Shown: positions 33,501-45,515, numbered from the stretch's first letter. The stretch is 64,000 bases of DNA from Rosellinia necatrix (GCA_021209875.1 JAGYVD010000009.1:2294001-2358000); one strand, 5' to 3'. Notes: a model not told the origin generated them from the sequence alone. Numbers and translations: made by a program.

Positions 33501-36500
33501 GGTTTACCTGTACGTATTTGCCTGTACCAGCTATTACATAGCCGCAGACCGCCTTAAACCTGACTTATTGTACATCCCGGGGCATTCAACACCTGACTAA
33601 GCCACTACCTGGCAACCAGACCGGTAGTAGGTACCGCGCGTTGAAGATCGTCAACCACGTTCCCGACCAACTTCCCTATACGGGTTGGTTAAGAACAATA
33701 GATGCAATAGCTAGCGGACCATCTTAGATATAATTATACACATGCCTCCACGCCGTTCAGTGGGGGTTGGGGACCCACGTTGACGGGATCGGCCTAGCCC
33801 TACCCCATCGGCATTGGATGGACGGGAGCGGCCGCCCTACCTGGACAGCAAACCCTATACATACGTACGAATCGATATTTAGAAATAACCAGCGGCTTCA
33901 CACCTATCACCCTGTCTACGTGGAACCCACCAGATAAAATCGAGTTATTATTCGGATCCACGAGGCAATTCACTATTCGTAAGGGATGATGGCCGGTGTC
34001 CATGATGAGTCATTATCATCGAATTCTGTGGAGGCACACAAGAAGCTATCTCTCTCTCGGACATAGTACTTCGTGAAGAGTACGCTATGCCATAGGCCGG
34101 TGGGTAAGCTCGCGACAGACCCCAAGAGCAGCTTAGACTAGTTCGTTCGTTCTTCCCGTATGAACGCCGAGGCCTACTAGCTCCAAATCCGATAGACATA
34201 TCAGATCTCTGCAACTAACCTAACGCTCTGCTTACTCTGTGTCGACAAAACTACTTTGGCTTATACATGGCGAGCGGTTCTCGGACGGGATGAGCATACC
34301 AGGTAACCTAGCCCACCCACCCACACGGCTTCTGCATGTGTCTACCTACTTCTTAACGCGCCGAGACCCGTGGCTGCTTAGCCGCAAAAGTATGTATGGC
34401 TCTAGATCCCATCAGCCTCGTTCCGGGTCCCATAAAGGGCTCCGTGCAATATGACACTCCTGGCCATGAGCACCGGCACCAGAATGCGGATATATGGAGA
34501 ATACATCGAATGTGGTATGTATTAACGAGAGCGTAGCGTGTCGATGATATGCCGATAGTTACCAGTCCTCCCGCGTGGTGTTGAGTTGTCCCAATCAGTT
34601 TTCTATCTTGGTTATACAACAACCGTGCATTGTCCCACTGCCTGAAGAGAAGCTGTCTCTCAAAATAAACAAGGTATCCATCATTCACAAATACACATTT
34701 CACTACCGCCTCACAAGAATGCAACCTAAGCCACTGGCTAAACTTGTCTTCTTCCTGTTCCTATCCGTGTGCTTCCAGCATTCGTAAGCACTCTCTCCCG
34801 TTCGCTCCACACCAAGGGATTGGACTGGGTTGTCAAAAATCCCCCACTACCTCCGGATTATATCTAGCTAAGGTTGCCGCGAGTCAGCGCCAGAGTGACG
34901 AAGTATCTGCTGACAAGAGGTGCCTATAGTTTGTTGTAAACCCACCTCCACCACTAACATCTTGTAATGTGCCACGCGGGTCCCGGTGTAAGGCAATTAG
35001 CGCCTGGCGACATGAAGTTGATCAGCAACGAACACCCCCCTAATGCGTGGCTTTAACCCAGATGAAGCGGCTTTTAGCATTCCTGTTCTCTCGAAAATCA
35101 CGCCTACCTCTTCAAACCCAACCCTAAACAGTGGGGTATTATGTTTGATCAGTTCGCAAACCGGCCGTGTGAAATCAAGGAGGCCTGGGCGGGCTTGTGC
35201 ACGGTTTACACGGGGGTTGGCCTACATACCCGTTCGGATGCGATGAGATAAACGCTGTGATGACTAACTCCGAAGGTTGTTGGTGAGTTGTCCGGTCATA
35301 CTTTTGGCCGGCGGCAAAGGCACGAACACGGGGTCTTCCATGTAAGAGCAGCTTTTGACGGCCAAGTCCGTTGGCGCAAACCCCCCACGCGCCTCCTTCT
35401 CTTCTTTTCGGCCATGTCGCCGTGGTCACGCGTTCGCCGAGAAAACCTATCATAACGACAAGAAGCAATAGGCATGGCTAGTCACGCCGCTAACCCTGCG
35501 CCCCGAACCGATGGTTTGCTAAGTGGCCAGTGGCGGCGCGAACACGCCGGGCGTAGCATGGAGCTAGGTTCATGGCTGTCACGGCAGCGGACAAGATTCG
35601 GGATCAGTACAGAGAAATCACTCGAAGGAATATTAGGTTCGCCCCAGACGTGAATTGCTCCGCCCATATGTTCGACGAGAACACACCTCACGGCCGAGCG
35701 TTACCCCTAGCCTCACACCGGCAGCCCGAGGTTAGGGTTGGAGCTAAATACGTGCAGCAAAATTACCGCACGCACCCGGCGTACGCATCCCTCATTTTGG
35801 TTAGTTTTTTCCCCGCGCTCGGCCTGCGCTCGCTCGAAGACTGTTTGGACGACACTCATTGACACGCCACCACTTCTCGGTAGAGATGTCATTTCTGCAA
35901 TGGCACGACGATAAGGCGCGCTAATGGCATGCCGCTAAAAGTCTGGAAAAAAGTTTGTGTTTTCAATAGCGCGGACCCCAGACTATGAAACTCGATTGTC
36001 GAGTCCTTGATGACGTTTCATTTGTTGTCCGGCGCGACGTCCGGAATGAACTGTCTTCGTTGTACAAGTCCGTGCTTAAAACTTTTCTCTTCCCGGCTCC
36101 GTTCCCAATAAAACAGGGTCGACTTAATTGCACTGAAGATCCGTACGAGTAGACGCTCAAGCCTACCAAAAAGCTCGAGGCTAGGACGTTTGTCGCCACC
36201 AGATACGGCGCATAATCTGGGTACTCTGTACAGCAACTAAGACTCATCAGCTACGCGTACTCTACTCTAATTCGTGAGGGGGCTCGGATACAGGTCTGTG
36301 CTGGGGGCAACATCAAACTAACGTTCGGTCATTCAGACACGCATCAGATTGACACGCACGCCTCGCACCAGTCTACGTGCGACGATGTGGGTTGTCCATG
36401 GACCTGTGATCAGCGATAGACTAACTTTGCCTCTGCAAGTCCACCACGAGCACAACCACCCCAGCCGGTGTATGAACAAGGAAAAATTACCTGCTTTGCT

Positions 36501-38140
36501 GTGGCATCTGTCTAGTTCTAGTCGTAGCCAGTGCGGGCAGCTCATTCGAGTAGGGTAGGCTATCGCGGGGCTGCTATGGTTTGAGTAGCCGATTATAAAG
36601 GCACGCTGCGAATTGGTATCAAATGCTAAGGGAGAAGGTGGCTGGCTGTGTTACAATGATTCAAAATTTAGTGTATATGTCCCAAAACGTAGGCAACATA
36701 CGCTTATCGTAGTACACATGGATTTATCCGACTTGATCAACTTTAGAACGGCTTTACATTTAAATTTGGAATAAGCCCTTGCCTAAAGCGATTCAGGGTA
36801 GGCATCGAAACCCACTGGTGATCCGCTGGAAATTATCAATGAAATAGACGCTGAGTGGAAAGTGATATGGATAAACAGTAATAAACATACGGAGCGGGAA
36901 ATATTCATTACCTCCCCCAACCCTAGGTACGCCAGCAATGATCTGTGGTCCTTAGAGAAACCCGGCGTGAGAGAATGGGGACGTAATTGTAGACCCTAGA
37001 AACGGCCATGACCGCTGGAGTGACTGGAACGTTGTGCTAGAAGCATGTCTATCCTCCTGTAGACGACGAAAAAGCACCAATGTTCCACGCACCCCGCTCA
37101 GTCGACGGTAAGTCGTATTCTGTGCTTTGAGTCTCGGCTCATAATGGATTATCCCAAAGTCTTGCTCCAGCGCCCTGCACATCATGTTTACTTGATAAGA
37201 AAAGTAGAATTGCGAAAACCGGCCAACAATGCGGAATCACCAAACCCATGCAGCCGCGTCCTTCTCCGATGCAAGACGATGAAATAGTCACCTTTTGTGC
37301 TGTTCTACAGCCAGCAGCAGAGCTGCCCTCAATGATGGGATCAGAATTGTAATATGGCGCCCATCGCCTGATCCCGTTCCGACCCTATCCTTTTTTCACC
37401 GCGCATGAAAAATGCTTCATGTAGGAAATGATATTGCCCTTTCGTCGTCATACGAACGGGCGATGATTTGTCTCGAGCGAGTTCTTGCCTGGTGGGAATT
37501 GCCGTTGGTATAGGGAGCCTTCCGATGCTGAATAAAAAGTTCGCCTTGTGGTCCGATGCAAGAATGTTGATATTCCTAGCCCGCATGATCTCGATCGAAA
37601 TTTAATCCGTAATGCACAGCTTGTAATTCCTTGCCCTAAAAAATCAAACTCCGGATTTGTGCGTTTGAGTACCAGTGTATAATCGCCGTCGAGCCATTGA
37701 CAGCGCGAAAAGAAAACCCCGACGCTAATGCCTCTGAATAAGCTGCAAAGAATATGAATACCGGATAATGCCCAAGTAACTGGTCTTGAAAACGACGAAA
37801 AATAACTCTAAAACTCCCGGCTGATACGACAACGCCCCGACATATTCGGGAGGTAACCACGAAATTCTCGACGCCAACGCTAAGAACGATGCACTGGTGT
37901 GATTACTAACTGCGAACGCCAATATATGCAGCAATAGCCAATAGGCTACCTGCTCGCATCCTGGAAGCAGTGATAGTCTTCAGCCACCGCCTACTGGGTA
38001 CACGAGCGTCGCTGGGGATTCGAAGGACACATGATACCTGCTCTCGTGACAAGTCTCCCACGAAAGAAAAAGAAAAAAAGGAGAAAAGGTAGAAAGGGAG
38101 AGCCCTTCGCAATACGTATTGTTCTCAGTTGCTGTTTGAT

Positions 38141-39820
38141 CTATCGTCCCATCATAAAGGATGCGGAATATGAACTGGTGGTGCCGTTAGAAGGAGATGA
38201 TGAGGGAGTGGCTAGATGGTGGCCATTGTATTGTGGACCACTCCATACATGACCATTGCTCCCTGGATAACCCGAAGATGTGTTCGCGCTGCTCGGGGTC
38301 GGCTGGGTACTACCAGTGTAATCGAGACGATTTAATCCCGGAGGAGTGGCAAGACCTGGAGGTGGCCTATTTGTAACAGAAAAGCCGTTGTTTGAGGCTG
38401 TCATCAGCCCGTTCATGCTGGCCATCGTACCATTTACGGATGGCCCTGTAGCCTGACCAGAGCGAACACCCAGTGGATTTTTGGAGAAGCTAAGGCGAAT
38501 ACCACCCTTGACGCTATTATGAAGAGGTTTACCATAAAGCTCATGAAGCGCTCTGGTTGCAAGGGTGACATCTTCGAATTCCACGAAGCACATAGGGCCA
38601 TTTTGTTTGGTACGGAAACAAAGTCGTTTATACCCACGCTGCTTTTGAAACATGGCCTTGAGCTCTTCTTCTGATGTGTCGACAGGCAAGTTGCCCACAT
38701 ACAGGGTATTGCATGGTGGGTTTTGGTCCGCAGGGTTGACAGGCGGAAAATTGTGGCGATTGTAACTATTCATCTGGAAGCTCATCGAGTGGTTTGCCCC
38801 ATTCATACTGGTCGGCGACATTGTATTTCCATGGGCAGATAGGGGCGTCATGTTCGAAAGTGGGTAGTTCGACATTAAGGCCGGGACGTCCGTACTCGTG
38901 TTGAGTGTTAGATTGGCTGTGCGCATGGCAGGTATATGAGGGACCGTAGAGCGCCTTTGCTGCGTGGCTCCGTTCTCTGCATATGCCACAGGATCTTTCA
39001 GGAGCTCCCGGGTTTCATCGTCCTCCGCAGTATCGTGGATGAGACTTTTGCCTAGGCTGTATGCTTGGTTGGTGACGTTGTTAAAAGGCGACATCGGCGA
39101 GAAGATGCTATGCATGGAAGAAGGCTCGGTTTTTGCAAACAGTCCATTAGACGGAGGTGTGATGTTGTCAAGCGACTGAAATGCATCGTTGTATCGAGTT
39201 GGCTGGGGCAGTGGAGCGCCCGGTGAAGTGATGGCACTCGACCCGTTCGTCTGGCCTGATACCGGGCTCTCTGGGTATCTCCTGGAACTAGGAGGACTTT
39301 CCGTCATGATATCAACGGTTAACTCGGCTTCGTTCGAGCGGAGAGATTTGCCATGTAACATGTCCTTCGCTTGCCGTGCGCCTGTGGGGGTGTTAAACCT
39401 CACAATAGCCGAACGGAGCCCCCTGTCATTGGATAAATCTGTGGGTAGGATCGTGACCTCGACGAGCTCCTTTGAGAATAGGAGCATCAATCGTAGCTGT
39501 TCGTCAGTGGTATCAGCAGGAAGGCGGCGGATTAGGATTTGGCGCGAAGAAGGCCCGGCACCAAAGGGTGTGCCGACGGGGTTGGCTGTTGTTTCGTGAT
39601 CATATGGAACCGTAGCGGAATTAGACGGAGCAGCAGGCCGGAACGTGTGCTGCAACGGCTGGCCGACAAACCCATGTGGCGACATGGTCGGCCTAGCAGG
39701 ACAGGTAGCGATGGCACCCGGCAACGAGAAAAGACTTGTACGGCTTTCAGACAAGGAGAACAAAGCCGACGAGGTGGGCGTGCTTGGGATTGGAGTTTGA
39801 GTGGTAAGGTCGACGTTCAT
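38141..39820 (-). CDS. WHI3: Whi3-like RNA-binding protein with RRM domains
   Basis: Whi3-type proteins bind mRNAs of cyclins and polarity factors in the cytoplasm. The frame from ATG 39818-39820 to TAG 38141-38143 gives 559 residues without introns. An N-terminal RRM-like domain ([20 protein letters not shown] through ELTVDIM) lies at about residues 92-175. The C-terminal RRM is very typical of the family: [19 protein letters not shown], then [20 protein letters not shown] and [20 protein letters not shown]. The linker and tail are Ser/Asn/Pro-rich. The same frame stays open about 140 nt upstream of the chosen ATG, to an AG near 39961, reading [18 protein letters not shown] spliced 5' exon with an earlier start is therefore possible. 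The long C/A-rich leader upstream (40080-40700) is probably 5' UTR and promoter. Confidence 0.85.
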   Translation of the reverse strand: MNVDLTTQTPIPSTPTSSALFSLSESRTSLFSLPGAIATCPARPTMSPHGFVGQPLQHTFRPAAPSNSATVPYDHETTANPVGTPFGAGPSSRQILIRRLPADTTDEQLRLMLLFSKELVEVTILPTDLSNDRGLRSAIVRFNTPTGARQAKDMLHGKSLRSNEAELTVDIMTESPPSSRRYPESPVSGQTNGSSAITSPGAPLPQPTRYNDAFQSLDNITPPSNGLFAKTEPSSMHSIFSPMSPFNNVTNQAYSLGKSLIHDTAEDDETRELLKDPVAYAENGATQQRRSTVPHIPAMRTANLTLNTSTDVPALMSNYPLSNMTPLSAHGNTMSPTSMNGANHSMSFQMNSYNRHNFPPVNPADQNPPCNTLYVGNLPVDTSEEELKAMFQKQRGYKRLCFRTKQNGPMCFVEFEDVTLATRALHELYGKPLHNSVKGGIRLSFSKNPLGVRSGQATGPSVNGTMASMNGLMTASNNGFSVTNRPPPGLATPPGLNRLDYTGSTQPTPSSANTSSGYPGSNGHVWSGPQYNGHHLATPSSSPSNGTTSSYSASFMMGR

Positions 39821-41400
39821 ACTCAGAGACGCATACACGTCAACACCATAAGGGAATAAGACTCTAAGCACCACTTGTTGCTCGGGGCGGACGACGACGT
39901 GCGGTTTGAGGCAGAGCGTGGTGACGATCGCGCTGATCAGAGCAGCTCGAGTTGGGGCACTGCAGGTCAGTCAGGATCCTACCGGGAGACGAAGATGCGA
40001 CACCAAGTTGCGTGATGATGTGCTCGAGGACAATGCGATTGACGGCTTGCACGATGCGGGCGATTGGTGCGATCGATCGATCGATCAAATGCGTGTGCTG
40101 CTCAAGAGGAGAAGGATGGGTGCGCGTTGATGCGAGACTCTGATGGAGGACTCGACTAAGAAAATGCGCCGCGCCGACAGTGTTATGGGTGCAGTCGGTA
40201 CAGTGGTGCAGCTGGTGAGCTGACGAGTTGGCGCACGAGGATCGACTGCCCGGTTCCTGAGCGAGAACGCGCGACCGGGGGAAAAATGGAGAATGAGAGT
40301 GACGATGGCTCGGGAGCGGTGGTGGGTGGATGGTGGATGGTGGATGGTGGGTGGTGGGTGGTGCGGGCTGGTTTGCGTGAATCTTTGAATCTTCGTTGGT
40401 GCGTTAGGTTGGGTGGTGCTTCGAGCTTGGGTGTGCTTCGAGTGGTGGTGGGTGCTTCGTCGAGGGTGGGTGCTTATGAGTGGGCGCGTGGATGTGTGGA
40501 TGCGTGGATGCGTGGGTGCGTGGGTGCGTGGGTGCGTGGTGCTTGCCTGGTGTGCGGGTGAGATAAGACAAGACAACAGCGGCGGCGGCGCGCGGGTGGA
40601 GGAGGAGAAGGAGGGAGGAATGCTAGCTCAGGGCGCCAGGGAGGCCCGGCAGGTAGCGCGGGACACACTCGTGTCGACGGCAAACGACTACGCGCAACAG
40701 TCACGACAATGATGGAAACGCACTACTTACCCAGCTAGAGACGCGCGTGGGAGGGTGGGAAGAAAACAATAGTTCAGAGGCCAGATTTGACAGAGAAATA
40801 CAATTTTGGAGATGAGGTTTGGAGAAGAGGGGGTGTCGGCAACGTCGAGTAAATAGGTAGAGTAGTGAAGTATTATGCTGTAGAGCATAAGGTGTAAAGT
40901 GAAACCCCGGGTCTCTGTGGCTGTCCGGTCCCTTGTCTGTACCTCTCTCTCTTTTCACACACACACTCTCTCGCTCGCTCTCTTTTTTTTTTTTTTTTTT
41001 TTGCTTCTTTCTTGCAGGAAGGCGTGGGATACAGAAAGATTAAGTGAGAGGGATGACTGATTGGAGGATGGATCTGGGTCCCACCCACTACTCTGGTACA
41101 GGGTCAAAGGGTTGGGTTGCAGGGTTATCAGGGAAGCAGACAAGGTACCTATAGTGTACGTACCCTATGTGGAGCCTTAGGCACTGCCAGGTATGCCAAT
41201 AGCTACCTAGTGGGTACCTGTAGATGGGCGCTGTTGGTAGGTACCTACCTACCTACCTAGGTAGTTATGTGTACTTGTGGCATGACTGAAGGTTCAATGG
41301 TCAATGTTTTGGTGGAACTTGAAGCGACTAGGTACCTAGATACATGTCTATTAATGTATGGAGTAATATAGTGTATAGCTGTGCAGACTCTCCCCACTTT
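39821..41400. other. WHI3 upstream region with minisatellite-like repeats
   Basis: 40318-40365 holds GGTGGATGGTGG-type repeats, and 40490-40550 holds about six copies of a GGTGCGTG/GGATGCGTG unit. CT-rich and T-rich tracts lie at 40936-41002. TAGGTACCT motifs cluster at 41145-41340. A GATC palindrome run (ATCGATCGATCGATC) lies at 40072-40086. No second gene seen. Confidence 0.5.
40318..40550. repeat. G/T-rich minisatellites upstream of WHI3
   Basis: Two short arrays: GGTGGATGGTGG units at 40318-40365 and GCGTGGGT units at 40490-40550. They fall in the probable 5' leader of the WHI3-like gene, where on the coding strand they read as CCCACGCA/CCACCATC. Confidence 0.75.
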
Positions 41401-41722
41401 GCTTGCAACCTATATGCTTCTATAGTTTTATGTTTAGAGCTGGTTATATTATTTATTTAATAATAAAATAATATAATATACTTTTTATTTTATAATTTTA
41501 ATTTTAATTTAGTTAATTATAATATATTTATTATATAGTTAAATATTATAGCTTAAAAATTAATAAATATAATTAAAAAATATATATTAAAAAATAATTA
41601 TATTAAAGTCTTATATAATAATTATTATAGCCTATAGCTATAATAGCCCCTGATTAGCTCCCTGGCTAAGTTGGTGCTAATATAAAGTAATAAATACAGC
41701 AGGTCAGTTATATAATAAATAG

Positions 41723-41905
41723 TAGTAAAGATTACTAGGGGTAATATGGTTGAGTCTGTAAAAGTGTGATGTAGATTAGATGGAGGCTTCTGGTCCCGCA
41801 GGGACCAGAAGCCTTTTAGGCTAGGTTACCTTATCTAAGCTACATAATCCTTATCTAGCTAGCTGCGCTAGCTAGATAAGGAGCCCCCCCTTCCTGACTG
41901 TGTTA
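41723..41905 (+). repeat. Double-hairpin repeat, copy A
   Basis: Begins TAGTAAAGATTACTAGGGG and ends TTCCTGACTGTGTTA. Hairpin 1 at 41784-41814 has 14-bp arms (AGGCTTCTGGTCCC) and a 3-nt loop. Hairpin 2 at 41849-41881 has 15-bp arms (CCTTATCTAGCTAGC) and a TGC loop. Confidence 0.85.
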
Positions 41906-42044
41906 AATAGCTAATAGTATATATAAATAGGAATTCTAGCTATTAGCCCTATATATAGTTTTTTTTTTCTTAACTTTAGTTTTTTTTTTTAATATATAGG
42001 TATAATTAGGCTTTATATTAACTGTTATTATTACAGCTATTATA
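41905..42044 (+). mobile_element. Decayed LTR fragment
   Basis: Aligns without large gaps to the 3' half of the solo LTR at 42425-42565. Differences are almost all C to T or G to A, for example TAGCTAATAGTATATATAAA against TGGCCAGTAGTATGTACAAG. Confidence 0.8.
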
Positions 42045-42260
42045 TAGAAAACAAAATGCTTCTATTAATTCCTCTGCTAGGTAAGGAAATCTAATAGGAC
42101 TAGATTTATCCCCTGCAGGAATAGCTGTAGGCCACCTATTGCCAGCTATAGCTGCTATAACCTATTTTAGCTTATCTAATCTAATAATATATAAGCCTTT
42201 AGCTTAATTAATATAGGCCCCTTCAGGGGCTCTATTATAAACATTTAAAAGCTTTAAATA
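42045..42260. repeat. Dispersed repeat E, copy 1 (decayed)
   Basis: Matches 45305-45515 in the same orientation over about 200 bp. Shared anchors are CCTCTGCTAGGT, ACTAGATTTATCC and ATCTAATCTAATAATA. Copy 1 is the more AT-rich of the two. Confidence 0.7.
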
Positions 42261-42287
42261 AAGTTAATATAACTAGAAAAAATTACT

Positions 42288-42570
42288 CTTTATGTCATGG
42301 CCCAAGGCCATGATGGCGATCTCTGATTGGCTGACTGGCCGACCGGCCAGCCGATCCCTGATTGGCTCCCTAGCTAGGGCAGGTACAGGCATGGAGTGGT
42401 AAATATGGTAGGCCAGTCACGTAGTGAATGGCCAGTAGTATGTACAAGTAGGAATTCTGGCCGTCGGCCCTGTATGTAGTTTTCTCTTTTCTTCAACCTT
42501 AGTTTTTCTTCCCAATACATAGGTATAGTTGAATCTTTTCAACTGCCGTTATTGCAGCCATTACACTTTA
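42288..42570 (+). mobile_element. Solo LTR with 5-bp target duplication
   Basis: The LTR spans 42293-42565 (273 bp), begins TGTCATGGCC and ends GCAGCCATTACA. It is flanked on both sides by the direct repeat CTTTA (42288-42292 and 42566-42570). It has not decayed to the AT-rich state of its surroundings, so it looks younger than them. No internal retroelement region is present, as expected after LTR-LTR recombination. Confidence 0.85.
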
Positions 42571-42576
42571 TCTTAT

Positions 42577-42724
42577 ATTAAATAAGGACTATATAGATTA
42601 GATAAGGTAGTTAGCCTAAGGCTTCTGGTCCTATATATAGGACCAGAAGTTCCTCCTTTTATTCTATACCACACTTTTATAGACATAATACCTTACTGCC
42701 CTTAATAGACCTTACTAAAATCAG
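42577..42724 (-). repeat. Double-hairpin repeat, copy D (inverted, partial)
   Basis: Read on the minus strand it carries TCTATAAAAGTGTGG and hairpin 1 (42622-42649, arms CTTCTGGTCCTA / TAGGACCAGAAG). The hairpin 2 end is damaged, and the solo LTR lies immediately beside it. Confidence 0.75.
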
Positions 42725-44259
42725 TTAGCCCAGTAGTGGAGTGGTAGCTGACTAGAAGGAAGTGAGATAGAGGCAAGTGATAACATTGTCAGAGCACAGC
42801 TACCTAGATCTAGTATTTAGGAATCTGTCGCAAGATAAGGTGCATAAGTGTGGTTCAAGTCTTAACACAGAACTCTGCCCCTTACCAGTTATTACAGCAC
42901 CATGGTTCCTTAGTCCGCGCCTAATTCCATGGATGTACCAGAACTTTCCACTCGAATTATTTTAGGGATGTCATACAGTTCTGTACACTAGAACACTGTC
43001 TCTTGCCTTAATTACACATGGCATCTCTTAAATCTTGAGGAGCATGTATAGGTAGTTGTTGGTACACACACGATGTAATATAGTGTAGCTATGCAATCTA
43101 GACAGTATCATAGGTATTCTTGAAGCTGCAGCAGCAGGGTTGGATGTTTGGGGCTATTAACAGTAACACTAACACAGTTTAGGTACCAAGGCACTTGATA
43201 AGGTGTAAAGTTTATGCCTATAGTTACCTGCCTAGTACATGCTTCATGTGGATCATATATAAAATATTTATTTTATACCAGCTTAGGCAGGTACTTGGTA
43301 GGCTAGTAGATATTTAGGGGTTTTATGTCCCTTTAAGTGCTGTTTTAGCAATATATGGGATAAAAGCATCTAAGAGGCCTATATTAATAATGCTACTTTA
43401 TTTACTAGCATATTACCACCTATTACAATATCCTCTTTAATATAAGTAGAGTGTATAGATCCTGTCTAATGTTGAGGTACCTATATAATAGGTAGGCATC
43501 CCACATTTTGCCGAGGGGGCACCAAAAGGGATAGGTACATAAAGTCACTACACATTATAGGTATCTACCTGTCAACTGACTTCCTTGTGCCCCCCTGTGC
43601 TATTACCTACCTAAGTAGCCTTGAAGGTTGAAATAGGCAGTTAACTCCTAACATGTTTCCTGCACCAAACACTATGAAACAAATATCCACTTTCTCACCT
43701 AGCATCTCATACCTCATTATTCTGATAGAGAATCAGCCAGTTGATGTTAAAATTTTGCGGGGCATTACACCAGGGTCATGAGCACAACCAATGATCTGAG
43801 GTACTAGTACTATGTAGATAGGTACTAGGTTGTTCAGCAATATTACCAAGACCCTAACCTGGATGAGCTGCCAAAGCCTGGACTAAGGTTGCAGCTCAGG
43901 ACAGGCACATGTGGGGATAGCTGTATTACAACATCATAGGTAAAAGATCCTTACTTTGGCTAGTATGAATCAGGATCTAGTATATATTATTGCTGGCATG
44001 CAGGTGCAGTACAAAATATATGACCTAGTGTAAAGTGCCAACTCCACACGGGTAGTACTCTGCAGGGGGATAATGCAACAAAAAGTGCGGCCGTGAGCCC
44101 AGTTGACATCCTTAACTGTGGTTCTGCCCCACCTGCTCTCTCTGGAGCAATTTATTGCTGCGGGGCCCATCTGCAACTGCTGGGGTGTTTAAGTTTCCTG
44201 TTCCTTGAATCTGTCTGTTATTATGAGGCTGTGTAGATAATAAGCTGTACTCTATATAT

Positions 44260-44445
44260 TGTAATGGCTGCAATAACAGCAGTTGGTGCAGAGACCAATT
44301 ATACCTCTGTATTGGGAAGAAAAACTAAAGTTGAGAAAAGAAGGAAACTATATACAGGGCCGACAGCCAGAATTCCTACTTGTACATATAACTGGCTATT
44401 CACTATATGACTAGCCCTCCGTATTTACTACTTTGTACCAGCACC
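44260..44445 (-). mobile_element. Second LTR copy, inverted and truncated
   Basis: Begins on the plus strand TGTAATGGCTGCAATAAC, the inverse of the solo LTR end. It follows that LTR through GGGAAGAAAAACTAA and CAGAATTCCTACTTGTACAT, then diverges after about 180 bp. Confidence 0.8.
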
Positions 44446-44744
44446 CATTTGACCACCTGTGCTACGGTTGGTGCAATAGTGGCCACTATCCACTAGGCCA
44501 ACCCCCGGTAAAAGGAACGTAGAATTCCAAGCTGGCAGTTGGAACCCTTAGTGGACTATATAGCCTACGGAAGGTGGGTCTGGTGCACCAACCATAACTA
44601 CCTGGACAATCAGGAACCAGCATGGCCACCTAGCTATGCAGCTAATATATATATATTATGGCTATAGGCTATAATATAGAGATATATTTAAACTATTTTT
44701 ATAAACTTAAATAAAATATGATTTAAATAGTTATATTTTAAATA

Positions 44745-44929
44745 TAGTAAGGTTTACTAGGGGTAGTATAGTTAAGTCTCTAAAAGTGTGATGTAGAATT
44801 AAGGAAGGAAGGGCTTCTGGTCCCTGCGGGACCAGAAGCCTTAGGCTAGTACCTTATCTAATCTACATAATCCTTATCTAGCTAGCTGCGCTAGCTAGAT
44901 AAGGAGCCCCCCTCTTCCTGACTATGTTA
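44745..44929 (+). repeat. Double-hairpin repeat, copy B
   Basis: Hairpin 1 at 44812-44840 has 13-bp arms and a TGC loop. Hairpin 2 at 44872-44904 has 15-bp arms and a TGC loop. The end is CTTCCTGACTATGTTA, as in copy A. Confidence 0.85.
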
Positions 44930-44984
44930 AAATATTTATATAATATTATTTATTTATAAAAATAATTAAAATTTTAAATTTATA

Positions 44985-45161
44985 TAATATAGATTACTAG
45001 GAGTAATATATTTATTAAATCTATAAAAGTGTAATATAAATTAAAAGAAGAGGTTTCTAGTCCCTGCAGGCCTAGAAGCCTTAAGCTAGTTATTATATCT
45101 AATCTAACTATATAATCCTTATCTACCAGATAGATAAGGAGCCCCCTTCCTGACTGTGTTA
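44985..45161 (+). repeat. Double-hairpin repeat, copy C (decayed)
   Basis: Same order of elements as copies A and B. Hairpin 1 has mismatched arms (45052-45080). Hairpin 2 is shortened to 9-bp arms (CCTTATCTA, 45117-45139). The end is CTTCCTGACTGTGTTA. Confidence 0.8.
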
Positions 45162-45304
45162 TTATAGATGACTAGCTGACCAACATGAATATGTAGCATT
45201 AACTAGTATCTGTGCACCTGTTGTTAACTGGTACATGCAGAACAGCTGTTGCACATAGACTGGCCTTGCCCCACACTTACACTAGTAGGAATTCTAAGAA
45301 GGTT

Positions 45305-45515
45305 GATTTGAGGGTAAAAAACAAGATGCTTTATTAAGTCCTCTGCTAGGTGGAGAAATCTAGTAGGGCTAGATTTATCCACTACAAGGGTGGCTGTAGG
45401 CAACCTGTTGCCAGCCATAGCTAGTGCAACCTATCTAATCTAATCTAATAATACAAGAGCTTCTGGCTTAATGAATACATGCCCCTTTAGGACTCAATTG
45501 AATTCCTACAGGTTA
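45305..45515. repeat. Dispersed repeat E, copy 2
   Basis: Less AT-rich partner of 42045-42260. On the minus strand it includes a 64-codon open stretch (45224-45418) that may be a scrap of a retroelement polyprotein; I cannot name it. Confidence 0.65.

Larger units (their letters stand above)
29077..38140. other. Gene-poor region, about 9 kb, with microsatellites and no supportable gene
   Basis: I find no gene I can build. 29077-30100 is the 5' flank of RSR1. 29690-29722 is (CA)n and 30358-30510 is a compound TATG/GT array. TAGGTACCT motifs cluster at 30735-30860 and 31255-31310. Minus-strand frames at 37636-37934 and 36952-37185, and a plus-strand 96-codon frame at 35572-35862 (with an ATG), are modest in length, unlike known proteins and not connected by good splice sites. 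Decayed genes are possible but not shown. Confidence 0.4.

Noticed and set aside
41849..41881. Hairpins as bacterial-type terminators or as a Helitron end
   Set aside because: The context is a fungal nuclear genome with no upstream gene. No CTRR-type terminus follows the hairpin, and two hairpins recur together with flanking repeat sequence.
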